Shown here in pieces: positions 35,957 through 46,650 of a stretch of DNA of 64,000 nucleotides. The notes below the pieces were generated by a model that made no database searches, was not told the DNA's origin, and saw nothing but the letters and a program-made list of their open reading frames with translations. A program made the translations under genes and the position numbers. This DNA comes from Saccopteryx bilineata (lineage: Eukaryota > Chordata > Mammalia > Chiroptera > Emballonuridae). Each line of letters begins with the position of its first letter. The first letter of the stretch is position 1. The stretch is from assembly GCF_036850765.1 (NCBI RefSeq), contig NC_089490.1:129732522-129796521 (forward strand), written 5' to 3'.

Positions 35957-38560
35957 GCTCCACAGCATACATTCCCCATTTGACCTCCGGCTTCCACAGT
36001 GAGGAACACCTGCACGTGCAATCCCTGTGGGCCTGGAGAGAGCTATAATGGAAACATCAGGGGGCAGGGTCCCTGGGTGTAGGGTCATTAAGCCCTACAT
36101 CAGATGACATCTGTGATACTGCAAAACTCAGCAGCAGTGCAGGGCCAGGGGCTGGTGTGATTTCCAGGTTTAACAGGTTTGAGCCTCTCCCTCTGGGCTT
36201 GTGGCTCCTCTCACCTGCTTGTCCTCACCCTGGCCTGTATTCTTTCACTCCAGCTGCTTTGGGCTCTTCCTGATCTGTAGGAGTTACCTGCTTACTCTGT
36301 GTGAACCACTGCAAGTATCTAGTGCTCTTTCTGCTACTATGGCCCTGGGACCCCTTGAAGAGGCATTTTTTGTAAGTCCAACCACTTCATCTGTGGAAAC
36401 CATTCCGAGCACCATTTTGTCCACTGGTGGCAGTAAACCAACGGCAGTGTTCCCGCCAGATTGCTGCAGGTAGTTCTCACGTCCTCTGACCCCCATTTCC
36501 CCAGGGTAAGGCAGCTCTACCTCTCCTGCAGGTGGCACCACTGCCTCTAGGATAAGTTGGCAGCCCATTAACCTGTCCCTTCTCCCCATGATAAACATCA
36601 CCGTGAACAAACACCTTCAGCAAGCTCTGGGAGAATTTATAGTGAATCTTTGAGCCCCAAGGGGATTCTGGTAAACACTGGAACCTCCACGTGGTATGGG
36701 AAGCAAGGTTGGTCGTGCGGACTGGCTCCCTCTAACCTTCTATTGGCCTGACTTGCTGGCCTGACTCCCACACTTATTTAGTTTGACCCTTTGGGTGCTC
36801 TCCCAAATGAAAGTGCCAGTCCATACCCCACATGGCATTCCCACTCACACCCTGCCTTTGGGTCTCTGATTTCTGCGTAGGGTAACTCACCAGTGTCTTC
36901 ACATGCAAGTCTCAAAGGGTGTCAGCAGCTCCCCATTAATATGATGCATAAACACGCTGAGTGTGAAACTGCCCTCACCATCTGTCTCTGCTCCCCTTGT
37001 ACTATGGATCTGAGACTGAAAATGGGCGGCAGTTCCCAACTACCTATGACTTTCCCACTGAGCTCTGATGATGACAGGTAGGTACTGCATCTCAGTACTG
37101 AATACATAAACCCATAAATAAAGATGATGTAAGCTCTCACTGCCCATACTCTCAGAAAAGCCGTGAGGGAGTAGTCAGGCCTCACTGGAGCCTCAAGGAG
37201 CCCAAACCAGGCTCCCTATTGGACACAAGTCGAGTGGCTTTGTCCTATGTCCCCCAGAGTCTGGAAGAAGCCAGAAGGGTGCCCCTGGTACTAACCCCTA
37301 ATCTGAGGGGTCAGGATTACTTAGTGTTATTTGGCCCAAGTCATTCAGTTTGACAAGATGACTCTCTCTCTCTCTCTCTCTTTCTGATATACAATCTGCC
37401 AATCACCCTTATATAGATAGCATGTGAGAGCTGCAAAGAGGTCCACCATTGTCACAAAGAAAGCAAGTCTATGCAGGTGTACCTCATGTCTCTCCCCAGC
37501 CCCCAGAGCCCAGCACCACTAGGCACCACCTTTCTGGCTGCACAAGTCTCCAACTGAGGGGAAGAATGGGCAGGTTTCCCAGCAGACATCTGGGGCTCGG
37601 TCCACAGTGTCCTGGGCCAGCTCTCCAATGTCACTTGGTGGAGGTGGGAGCCCATAACAGAGAAGACCTACTTGCAGAAGTCCCCCAGCCCTAATCATGA
37701 GGCACTGGAGACAGGAAGGAGGGATGCAAGCAAACCCTGATCTGAGCTCTAGGAGTGCCAGCCCCAAATTCACAAAAACACGAGCTGGTGGCACCCAAGC
37801 CTGAGAGACTTTGTCCAGAAATGGCCCATTGATCACAACAAAGCCACTAGTTCAGGGTGACTCCCAGCCATCCTAAATGTCTGTCTGTGCTAATGCACAG
37901 ACCCTTTGTCCTATAACTATGTGGCATTTTTGTCCCTTGAAACTCATCTACACAATGATACTGCCACAAAGTCAGAGATTTTACTAAATTCCCCCATGGG
38001 AGGAACTATGAAGCAAAGAAAGATAGGGGCACAGCAGGACTGATAGCACTCCCAGCCAGCTCCTAAGGGACAATGATGGAGAAGAAAGAACAGCCAACAG
38101 ACACACTGGGAGACACAGGTGACAGAGCTGCAATGTGAGGTGCAAGGGGGTTGACTTCTTAGACCCATGAGAACCTAGAAGCCATTCCTGCACACAGAAA
38201 TTGAGCTATGGGTGGTTTATGGAAGAAACACACTGTAAGGATCTCAAACATGAGTGACAGACCCACCTAACTGCCCACCTTCCCCATCTGGGAGTCCTAG
38301 GCCGCCTTTCCTTTGATGATCAACCCAAATTTAACCTTAACTCCTGTGCCTGATGCTCAGACAGGTGTCTTCAAGCCTAGGTGGAACAGGTCCCTCGTGG
38401 ACAGCATTTAAAGGGGGCAGATGCCAGGTGTGGACAACCCAGCCACCCGGCAGCTGTTACAACAGCTGCCACAGAGACCCCAGGCAGATCTAAAGAGACC
38501 GGACAGCAGCAACAACAGCTTTATGAAGAGACAGAACAAGACACAGGTTATGCCCCACCA
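35957..38560. other. Downstream of RNF187; no separate gene seen
   Basis: Part of the right side is probably RNF187 3' UTR. I found no AATAAA on the minus strand in a clear position, so the transcript end is not set. A (CT)n run lies at about 37362-37382. Confidence 0.4.
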
Positions 38561-38817
38561 CCCACCACCATCACCACCACCACCACCACCACCACCACTT
38601 CAGGTCTCCACAGTGAGGCTGATTTTATAGCCCAGAAACACAAATACTCGAGGGTAAAGAAAAACACACGCTGCTGAGGGGACAACCAAGGGTGGCACCT
38701 ACAGTAGGAAGCCCAGTCTATACCTAGGTGAAGGCCCTCCAGGGTCCTGAAGGAGGCGGCTGGAGGAGCTGCTGGGGGCTGGGCCAGGGTCAAGTGAGCT
38801 TCCTCTGCCTGGCATCA
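37000..38817 (-). other. RNF187: RNF187 exon 4: stop codon and 3' UTR (left end unknown)
   Basis: On the minus strand, a long pyrimidine tract and CTGCAG acceptor (ending at 38818) are followed at once by TGA (38817-38815). The stop is thus the first codon of the last exon and the rest is untranslated. This fits the known C-terminus ...LGLSMLLQ. The lower boundary given is only a guess from usual UTR length. Confidence 0.7.
38562..38598. repeat. (CAC/ACC)n trinucleotide run
   Basis: About ten perfect ACC units, read as GGT on the minus strand, probably within the RNF187 3' UTR. Confidence 0.85.
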
Positions 38818-39374
38818 CTGCAGGGAGAAAGAAACAGGAGAAAAAGGGGTAGAAGGGAGGGGGGAAGGAGGGAGCTGCTGTCCTGAAACCCAGGTGACCA
38901 TGTCATAGTCCCACCAGTCACAGACGTCTCCCCAAGACTGAAGCCAAACCCCCAAGCATCACCCAAAATCACCACCCACCAGCATTCCTAGAGTAAAATG
39001 ACACCTCTTACCCCAGGGAACGGAAGGAAGGGGTTTCTGGCTCAGGATAAGAGGAGGTACAAAGAACCCAGAGCCTTAAGGGTTAGGTATAAGATATGAG
39101 GACATGCAGGGCAAAGGTCAGATGACTGCTGCCTTCCTAGGGGTCCTTGTGCCTGATGCTCAGACAGCCTGAACCCCATGGACAGCTCCTGCCTACAAAG
39201 CATTAGAGTAGGACAGGGACCCAGTACTCCCACCATGCAACACCACTAGTGATGTGGAGGCTGGGGAGCCTCCTGGATCATTCATTCTTGAAATTCAGCC
39301 CAAAACAAAGGCCAGGCCCAGCCTTAAGCCTCCTCTTGGTAGCTTCAGGCCTTCAGGGTTGGGTGGAGGCCCAC

Positions 39375-39596
39375 CTGGAGCAGCATGCTGAGACCCAGGT
39401 TAGAGTGCCTCTGCTCCAGCTCCGAAAGGGCTTGCAGGAGCGACCTGAACCTCTCTGCGGGGTCAGCATCCTCATCCTCGGGAGACCCTTCCTCTTTTTC
39501 TGCCTCCTGCAGGAAGCGCTCCTCTTCCTCCACAAAGAAGGTCCGAAGCTTCCTATAGTCTGTCAGGGCCTTCTTCCTGCGGTCCATCACGTGTCC
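39375..39596 (-). CDS. RNF187: RNF187 exon 3 (C-terminal coiled coil)
   Basis: This 222-bp exon encodes 74 residues from [20 protein letters not shown], through an acidic run ([16 protein letters not shown]), to [20 protein letters not shown] and GLSMLLQ. Acceptor CTGCAG (39597-39602) and donor GTGGGC (39374-39369). Reading through the donor would add VGLHPTLKA, which is not part of the family. The helical C-terminal half is the part reported to bind c-Jun. Confidence 0.95.
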
Positions 39597-39786
39597 CTGC
39601 AGGGAGGGGGCAGGAAGGAGACTGGTGTCCTCAGGCTGCACCCAGGAAAGCCCGCAGCCCCTTGCTGACCATCTCAAGGAGTGTCTTGCTACAGAGGGCT
39701 CAGCTGCATCCCAAGGCTGGGCCAGATAGGGTCAGAGTACATACCCGTGTCCCCTCACTCATGCAGACCCCAAGCCACTCCAACTT

Positions 39787-39788
39787 GC
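39787..39788 (-). promoter_or_regulatory. RNF187: Non-canonical GC splice donor of RNF187 intron 2
   Basis: Minus-strand text is TGGAAG|GCAAGT. The base after G is C instead of T. All other donor positions are consensus, as is usual for GC-AG introns of the major spliceosome. Confidence 0.85.
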
Positions 39789-39881
39789 CTTCCACACAGC
39801 AGCAGCAGACTCAGCCTGGCCGTGTAGGTCCCGAGCATCATTCAGATCTTTCCTCATGATCTCCACGGACCCCTTATTCTC
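39789..39881 (-). CDS. RNF187: RNF187 exon 2
   Basis: This 93-bp exon encodes 31 residues, [20 protein letters not shown] followed by [11 protein letters not shown], identical to the human protein as I recall it. The acceptor is CCCCAG (39882 and up). The donor is GCAAGT. In frame with both neighbours. Confidence 0.95.
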
Positions 39882-40134
39882 CTGGGGAGAGACACTGGTT
39901 ATCTGGTAGGTGGCTACACTTGAAAGTTTGGGACACTGCTCCCATAATCCAGGCCAGAGGACATACCTCCCAAGTTCAGTAAAGGCCTGGCTATCCAGAA
40001 AGCCCCACCTCATGGTCCTGGCCTGCTAGAATGGTACTAACAGTCTGCAGGTACCAGAGGGATCTTAGTGACCCCACACAGCTTGCTCCGAAAGGAAGCC
40101 TTATACAAAATCCCATGCTAAGAATCTAACCAGA

Positions 40135-40428
40135 GCCTGACCAGCTGATAGAGCGTCGGACTGAGATGCTGAGGACCCATGTTTGAAATCCCGAGGTCGC
40201 TGGCTTGAGGGCGGGTTCATCCGGCTTGGGCACAGGCTCACTAGCTTGAGCCCAAGGTTGCTGGCTTGAGCAAGGGGTCACTCGCTCTACTGGAGTCAAG
40301 GCACATACGAGAAAACAATCAATGAACAACTAAGGAGCCACTACAAAGAATTGATGCTTCTCATCTCTAACCCTTCCTGTCTGTCTGTCCCTCTCTCTCA
40401 CTGTCTGTGTCAAAAAAAAAGAAAAGAA
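40135..40428 (+). mobile_element. SINE family 2 in RNF187 intron 1
   Basis: Head GCCTGACCAGCTGATAGAGC is slightly shortened. The target repeat AAGAATCTAACCAGA flanks it. Confidence 0.92.
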
Positions 40429-40442
40429 AAGAATCTAACCAG

Positions 40443-41033
40443 AGCCCTGGCCCAACAGCTCAGTTGGTTAGAACATCATCCTGACACAGCAAGGTTATAG
40501 GGGTTTTTTTGTGGGTTTTTTTTTTTTGTATTTTTTTCTGAAACTGGAAATGGGGAGAAACAGTCAGACTCCCGCATGCGCCTGACCGGGATCCACCTGG
40601 CACGCCCACCAGGGGCGATGCTCTGCCCACCAGGGGGCATTGCTCTGCCGCGACCAGAAACACTCTAGCGCCTGGGGCAGAGAGGCCAAGGAGCCATCCC
40701 CAGCACCCGGGCCATCTTTGCTCCAATGGAGCCTCGGCTGCGGGAGGGGAAGAGAGAGACAGAGAGGAAGGAGGGGGTTGGGGTGGAGAAGCAAATGGGC
40801 GCTTCTCCTATGTGCCCTGGCAGGGAATCGAACCCGGGTCCCCCGCACGCCAGGCCGACGCTCTACGACTGAGCCAACCGGCCAGGGCCGCAAGGTTATA
40901 GGTTTGATCCCAACTCAGGGCTCACACAAGAATCAATCAATGAATACATGAATAAATGAACAGATCAATGTTTCTCTCTTTTTCTTTCCCACTGTATCTC
41001 CCTTCCTCTCTCTCTAAAATCAATCACTTAAAA
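40443..41033 (+). mobile_element. Older tRNA-derived SINE (Ves-like) split by insertion
   Basis: Left part GCCCTGGCCCAACAGCTCAG... (40444-40500) and right part '...GGTTTGATCCCAACTCAGGGC...AAAATCAATCAC' (40902-41033) are halves of one element, separated by the family 1 SINE below. CT-rich 3' region and short tail resemble bat Ves-type SINEs. Confidence 0.75.
40501..40888 (-). mobile_element. SINE family 1, inverted, nested in the older SINE
   Basis: T-rich tail at 40501-40545 and head ending GGCCAGGGC at 40888. Direct repeats GCAAGGTTATAG at 40489-40500 and 40890-40901 are exact. Confidence 0.95.
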
Positions 41034-41046
41034 AAAGCTTTGTCTT

Positions 41047-41369
41047 GCCTGACCAGGTGGTGGCGCAGTGGATAAAGCGTTGGACTGAGATGCGGAGGAC
41101 CCAGGTTCGAGACCCCGGGGTCGCCAGCTTGAGCACGGGCTCATCTGGTTTGAGCAAGGCTCACAAGCTTGAATCCAAGGTCGCTGGCTGGAGCAAGGGG
41201 TTACTTGGTCTGCTGAAGGCCCGCGGTCAAGGCACATATGAGAAAGCAATCAATGAACAACTAAGGTGTCACAACGAAAAACTGATTGATGCTTCTTATC
41301 TCTCTCCGTTCCTGTCTGTCGTCCCTGTCTATCCCTCTCTGTCTCAAAAAAAAAAAAAAAAAAAAAAAA
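41047..41369 (+). mobile_element. SINE family 2 in RNF187 intron 1
   Basis: Full length, with a 28-base A-tail, flanked by AAGCTTTGTCTT repeats. Confidence 0.94.
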
Positions 41370-42099
41370 GCTTTGTCTTAAAAAAAAAGTTTTTGGGTGG
41401 TTTCTGCCAAAAGTAGTCACCACATCCTTTTCAAGAGGTACAGCCCTGGCAGGGTCACTCTGGAAATCCCAATGAAACTGCATGTGGCCCCTTCAGGGTG
41501 AGCACAGCTACACCCAGGGTCCGCTAGCCACTGGCACTGGCTGTGTGCACTGACCCAGATGATAGGACCCTCACCACCTGGCAGGAAGAACGCCCAACAA
41601 GAGTTAATACATAGTACAGTCCGATTGGCTATTCTCTCATAAATGACGTTGAGCGCCCACAACCAACAAGGGCGGGTCCCTGGGTCGCCAGTTGGTGGGT
41701 TTCCACCCAGGGTCAGGTACCATATGCAATGCAGGTAAGGTAACAGAAGAAAGTATTGGAAAGACCTAGGGAGGGCTGAGAGGAGGATACTGGAATTCAG
41801 AGGGGTCTTATCCGCTAAACAGGCTCAAATAAGTATTCACACGTAACGGGTAGGAAGCCGCAGAATTACGTCATGCCCGAAGGAGGAGCAGTAAAATGCA
41901 AGGATTGGGTTTAGGGAAAACTAGGCATAGGTGCGGAACCGGCGCAGAGCGCCATCTGCGGGTGGGAGGTGGGAAAGGAGAGTCCAAAGGGAAAAGGATG
42001 GGCAAGAGGGAATGGGTTTAAGACGGAGAGACACTGACCCGGGGTGGGAAATTTCGGTATAGGACATCGTCCGGAGGACGGGGAGGGTGGACAGGGCAC

Positions 42100-42760
42100 C
42101 GTCCGCAGTAGGATGGGGAGGCTCAGGACGCCGTCTGGGGACGGTAAACCGGATCGGGAAGGGGATGGCAGCGCACCTTGCCGCGCAGCGCCTTCCTCCA
42201 GCGGGGCTCCCACTCCGGCGGCTCGGGCCCCGCCGCCATCCGGCAGGCAGCACACAGCGGGCCTCCATCGGCGCGGCAGAGCAGCTGCAGAGCCGCCTCC
42301 GAGGCTGGACCATCGCGCGCAGGGGCTGCGGCCGCCTCCTCAAGCGCCAGCAGGCGGCGGCTGAGCGGCGGCCGGCTGGGCTCCACAGCGCGCTGCCAGC
42401 AGTCATCGGCGCACTCGGGACACGGGAACGGCCCGTCCTCCTCTGCCCAGAAGCGCACCACGCACGACCGGCAGAAGCGGTGGCCACAATCGGCGTGCAC
42501 CGGCTCTCGGGGCACGCGCTGGCACAGGGCGCAGGTGGCCTCGGCGGGGCCCGCGGGGAGCGCCAGGGCGGCGGCGGCGGGGGATCTTCCGAGAGAGGAC
42601 GGGCAGAGAGGCTGGAGGGTACGGACCGGGATGCGGACGCAGACAGAAGGCAGGGAAGCAGAGCTGGACTGGGACAAGGATGGCGCCCGGGATTCGCGGG
42701 GCGGGGACGGCGTCGCGCTGCACGCACGGCCCTGGCAGCGTTGTGCGCTCCACCCGGGTC
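42100..42760. promoter_or_regulatory. CpG island at RNF187 5' end
   Basis: Very high GC and CpG density across exon 1 and about 200 bases upstream; no TATA box. Fits a broadly expressed CpG-island promoter driving RNF187 to the left. Confidence 0.75.
42177..42566 (-). CDS. RNF187: RNF187 (RACO-1) exon 1, RING finger, CTG start
   Basis: RNF187 is a RING E3 ligase reported as a co-activator of c-Jun/AP-1. This exon encodes 130 residues, exactly the length of human exon 1 as I recall. The C3HC4 RING ligands are C12, C15, C27, H29, C32, C35, C49 and C52 ([13 protein letters not shown]...CGHRFCRSC...CPEC). It ends KALRGK at donor GTGCGC (42176-42171). The first residue falls on CTG (42566-42564) in the strong context GCCGCCCTGG. 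There is no in-frame ATG between it and the upstream stop TGA at 42779-42777. Total coding length over exons 1-3 is 235 codons, the known size of the protein. Confidence 0.95.
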
Positions 42761-42779
42761 TTGTCAATGGGGCGCTTCA

Positions 42780-43747
42780 CTCTCTGTCTAGTGGGCTGCC
42801 TACGTTGTCAATCCAGAAATCTTACAGGGATTGTCACATTCCCCATAAATGACTCGTGCTAGAGAGACAAGCCAAATTTTAGTATTTAGAGAGCATTTAA
42901 GTATTTTTTAAGCTGCTAGGACCTGTGCTGCACACCACCCCCACCACACACCCTTACACGCATGCACTCCGTGAGGGTGGTGCCGAAGAACTGTTAGGAC
43001 CTGAGCTTCAAACACCCTCACCTTCACCACGGCCCGCTTACACACGCGCGGAGGTGGGGGAGGTACTGAAAAACCGACTATGTATCTCCCCTCCAACCGC
43101 GGTTCTGCCGGCTCCGCATTGCATGGGCCACCAGGTTGTACTGTGACACTGCCCCCAGCGCGGAAGATTGACTCAGAATGCAGGTGTCCTGGGCACCCCA
43201 GGGTAACAGGCCTCAAGACATTTGTTAGCATTTCTTTAGGAAAAACCAAACAATTTTTGGGAGGAGCAATCACAGCAAGCGCATAGTTTTGTGTGTGTGT
43301 TTTTTTTTAATTAAGGTATTTACCACTACATGATTATTAATTTTTAAAAATGATTTTGCTATCCCATACAAGTGCAAAATCTTCGGTTTTGTGGGTTTTA
43401 AAAAAAATCTAGTATAGACTTAAAAATGTACGAAGTGGGAGTCAGAAATGGGGCTGGTAAACCTGTGGTAGGCAGGAGCAGAGCAAGGAGAATAGGCCAA
43501 ATACAGAAGGGGCCCAGGGTAGAAAGGCCCAGGTGCCTAGAAACGGGTAAAACTGGAAAAACAGGACCTCAAAGCCAGGGTAACCTTTCCTCCCCTGTAA
43601 CATTGCTGGTCTCCCAGTTCAGGTCCTCCACTGACCTTTCCTCCCCTGGCATGCTGAACCTGACAAGCTCAGGGGAGGCCTGCACAATGCCCTTGTGAAC
43701 TCAGACACCTAAAGACACAGGATAATCTAAAATTAAAATTTTCTAAC
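42780..43747. other. Upstream of RNF187, nothing recognised
   Basis: GC content falls away from the island. Short frames only. Confidence 0.45.
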
Positions 43748-44220
43748 TGTATGGCCAGTGGCCACCACCGTCGTGGCCATGCAGGTTCTCATTGGATTTG
43801 GGCAGACAGTAAAGAAACAATGGAGCCCCCCAAAATGGTAGGCCATTCCATTTATTAAAGTCAGAGTTCCCAAAGCCCTAACGCACTCTTCACTATGCGG
43901 TTTCACAACCCAGAAAATTTTCTCTGGTTCCTCCTGGAGTCAAAGGCCCCCACCAGCCTCAGCAGAGCTCCCAATGCCCCTCAGCTCTGGTTCCACACCT
44001 GCACTCCCCTTCCTGCAAAACAGGCTGGGGGGAAAACCTCTTCTCCAGCAAACATTAGTGATAGGATGGCCCCTCCCAAGCAGGAAAGTAATCTACAATT
44101 TGCAATTTCCAGCCCTGAGGGCAAGCACTGCAGCCTTTCACAGACTAGTACACATGGCTCTGCCCAGGCCAATGCAAAATAAGCAAGCATACTTAAAAAA
44201 CATTTGTTAAAACTTATTTG
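43748..44220 (-). mobile_element. Older LTR related to LTR family A
   Basis: The plus-strand start TGTATGGCCAGTGGCC and the later 'CATGCAGGTTCTCATTGGATTTGGGCAGACAGTAAAGAAACAATGGAGCC' parallel the end of LTR family A (44226) with many differences. 'ATTTATTAAAG' is an inverted AATAAA. Provirus 1 is inserted at its far end. Confidence 0.65.
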
Positions 44221-44337
44221 CCCAGTGTAAAGCCAGTAGCCAGGGCTGCCACTATCAAAGCAGCCGTCTGGCTCATGCAGGTTCGCATTGGATTCGGACA
44301 GTCAGTAAAGAAACAATGGAGCCAAAAACTGGTAAGC

Positions 44338-44651
44338 CAGGGGTCCCCAAACTTTTTAGACAGGGGGCCAGTTCACTTTTCCTCAGACCATTGGAGGGCC
44401 AGACTATAAAAAAAACTATGAACAAATCCCTATGCACACTGCACATATCTTATTTTAAAGTAAAAAAAACAAAAAGGGAACAAATACAATATTTAAAATA
44501 AAGAACAAGTAAATTTAAATCAACAAACTGACCAGTATTTCAATGGGAACTATGCTCCTCTCACTGACCACCAATGAAAGAGGTGCCCCTTCCGGAAGTG
44601 CAGTGGGAGCTGGATAAATGGCCTCAGGGGGCCGCAGTTTGGGGACCCCTG
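44338..44651. mobile_element. hAT-type MITE, copy 1 in LTR
   Basis: Ends CAGGGGTCCCCAAACTTT / GTTTGGGGACCCCTG. An 8-bp duplication (CTGGTAAG/CTGGTAGG) is seen with one mismatch and one extra base. Confidence 0.88.
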
Positions 44652-45045
44652 CTGGTAGGCCATAGTCTTTAATTCTAGCTTGCACCCGGCCAAGTAAAAA
44701 CACACTGGGCTCCAAAACCCACTCACATTCAGTGCTCACAAAGCTACTGACTTATCCGAATTTCCTAGAATCAAAGGTTTCTAGCTCACCAGACTTATTC
44801 ACCTCTGTTCCCCATCTCCTTCCTTCTCCAGCGTCAAACTGCACAAACTGGCCTCTCAATACTCCGCCATCTTGGCTGCTTCTCCTGGCCACATGGCCTC
44901 TTTCTGCACTCTGCTCTGCTCCCTCTGCTCTCTCATGCTAATCATCCCAGGAACCAAGGGGGAGCAAGCTCCTATTCTGCCCCTATTTTATAGTGTAGAA
45001 ATCCAAACCTTTAATCCAATATACACAATAGGGAAGTCTCTTATA

Positions 45046-45377
45046 CAGGGGTCCCCAAACTACGGCCCGCGGGCCACATGCGGCCCCCTGAGGCCATTTA
45101 TCCGGCCTCCACAGCACTTCCGGAAGGGGCACCTCTTTCATTGGTGGTCAGTGAGAGGAACATAGTTCCCATTGAAATACTGGTCAGTTTGTTGATTTAA
45201 ATGTACTTGCTCTTTATTTTAAATATTGTATTTGTTCTCGTTTTGTTTTTTTACTTTAAAATAAGATATGTGCAGTGTGCATAGGGATTTGTTCATAGTT
45301 TTTTTTTATAGTCCGGCCCTCCAGTGGTCTGAGGAACAGTGAACTATCCCCCTGTGTAAAAAGTTTGGGGACCCCTG
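45046..45377. mobile_element. hAT-type MITE, copy 2 in LTR
   Basis: 332 bp with good terminal inverted repeats; 8-bp duplication CTCTTATA/CTCTAATA (one mismatch). Opposite orientation to copy 1. Confidence 0.92.
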
Positions 45378-46038
45378 CTCTAATACAAAGTCACCTATCT
45401 AAGTCAAGATGGGATTGTACCACCCTACATCAAAAAGGGTGGGAAAGGCTTAATCCCAAAACCAAGCCTCAGGCTACAACGATCCTGCCTGCCCACAGAG
45501 ACACACATTAATATCACCTGGGCGAAGGCCTCCACGTGGGCAGCGTCATCTTTAACAAAGTGAGCATAATATATTTTATCTGCCCAACAATCCACCCCTA
45601 TGCTCACTTTACTACCCACAATCTACATCACCGGCATCCCTGTGCAAGGAAATTAGGCACATTACACAAATTACAACATGACAAATCATACAGTTTCAAC
45701 AATCACAAAGGTACACTTCACCAGTCTCTGAGCACTTTACCCAAAGTGCAAAATGTCCTCGGCCTTCGGGAAAAGCTTCCCGGGGCAGGGGAGTGCTTCC
45801 AGCAAAGCCACCCCCCACCCCCATCAGGGTATTTCACATTGTCCAAAATCCATAATCTGTAAATCCATCCAACAAAGGAGCCAATGCCCACTCTGGTCAT
45901 AGTCCAGGAAATCAGTCCATGCACATGGGGCATCAGCCACCCCCCTCATCCCTGCCATCCTGGCAGGTCTTACACTGTCCCAAAGAGGAGCACATGGCAA
46001 TGGCAGTCAGCATTTCCATCTCTGCTCCGGAGAACATG

Positions 46039-46563
46039 TCAAGCCCTATGTCTCAAAATTGCAGACCTACCAGGGCCATAGTAGGTGCTCCTTCCAGCTG
46101 GGCTCTCATGGAGACCACGGATTGCAACTCCAGCCCGATTCTCCTCATCCTCCAAAGAGAAACTGGAAACATCAACTCCTGCTGCCAGGGTCAAGCCCCG
46201 GGCCACTGCCGCCTTCTGCTCCGCAGACCTTGCAGCTCCAGACCTGGCCTCAGCCTCAGCCTCAGCCCCAGCTTCCTGCCGCTGCTGGCTCTCCACAACG
46301 TTCAGGGCAATCTAAAACTCACGAACCTGTGAATCCTCCTCCAGCAGCTGCTCCATTTCCAGGCGAATCTCGCAAACCTGGTCTGTCTCCTCCTCCAGCG
46401 CTTCCTCCAGCTCCAGGGTCAGCATCGGTTTCTCCTGCGTTTATTCCAGCTCCTTCCACTGCTCGGTTTGCAGGTCCCGGGCAGCCTCTTCCACAGAGCT
46501 CTCAGTTTCCTCATGCATGGCTGTAAAAGTCAGCCAGCCTACGATCCCCAAAAGGACAGCCAT
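46039..46563 (-). pseudogene. Interrupted frame in provirus 1: membrane segment plus acidic coiled coil
   Basis: One frame runs from ATG (46563-46561) to TGA (46041-46039), about 174 codons, with only two breaks: TAA at 46443-46441 and TAG at 46314-46312. It starts with a hydrophobic stretch (MAVLLGIVGWLTFTAM; in-frame upstream sequence WLVLGFP extends it to about 23 residues). A Glu/Leu-rich helical part follows (for example TLELEEALEEETDQV and IRLEMEQLLEED), then a Gln/Ala/Glu-rich run (ESQQRQEAGAEAEAEA). I do not recognise it as gag, pol or env, nor as a named host protein. Persistence of frame and low-complexity helical content suggest a former protein, possibly captured from a host gene. 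Function unknown. Confidence 0.6.
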
Positions 46564-46626
46564 GGGGAACCCTAACACTAGCCAGTCCTCTACTCCACCA
46601 CTCAAAGGCTCCTTGCCGATCTGTAT

Positions 46627-46650
46627 CGAATCCTGCCACAGACTACGCCA
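46627..46650 (-). promoter_or_regulatory. Primer-binding site, tRNA-Ser-like
   Basis: On the minus strand the site reads TGGCGTAGTC, then TGT, then GGCAGGATTCGA. Without the three-base TGT it is complementary to the 3' end of serine tRNA of the AGA/TGA type (…TCGAATCCTGCCGACTACG plus CCA). It starts two bases inside the 5' LTR edge, the expected place. Confidence 0.75.

Larger units (their letters stand above)
44226..45589 (-). repeat. Provirus 1, 3' LTR (with two hAT MITEs inside)
   Basis: Without the MITEs (44338-44651 and 45046-45377) it is about 720 bp. Reads TGTTGGGCAGATAAA... on the minus strand and ends ...GGCTTTACA. Contains the inverted ATTAAA-type signal near 44662. Confidence 0.9.

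Noticed and set aside
38381..38677. 98-codon frame with poly-Thr/His run
   Set aside because: Produced by the ACC trinucleotide repeat; lies antisense to the presumed RNF187 3' UTR and has no family resemblance.
42567..42767. N-terminal extension of RNF187 from an upstream TTG
   Set aside because: The 67 extra residues are unlike the family, and TTG is a poorer start than the well-placed CTG.
15883..42767. TRIM7/TRIM41/BTNL3-8-9 region (human 5q35-like) as the identity of this locus
   Set aside because: The RING genes match TRIM58 and RNF187 in detail, including exon lengths, not TRIM7 or TRIM41.
44732..44941. Repeated open frames within family A LTRs (also 46841, 56326, 56765)
   Set aside because: Same text in every LTR copy and in both directions; regulatory LTR sequence, not coding.
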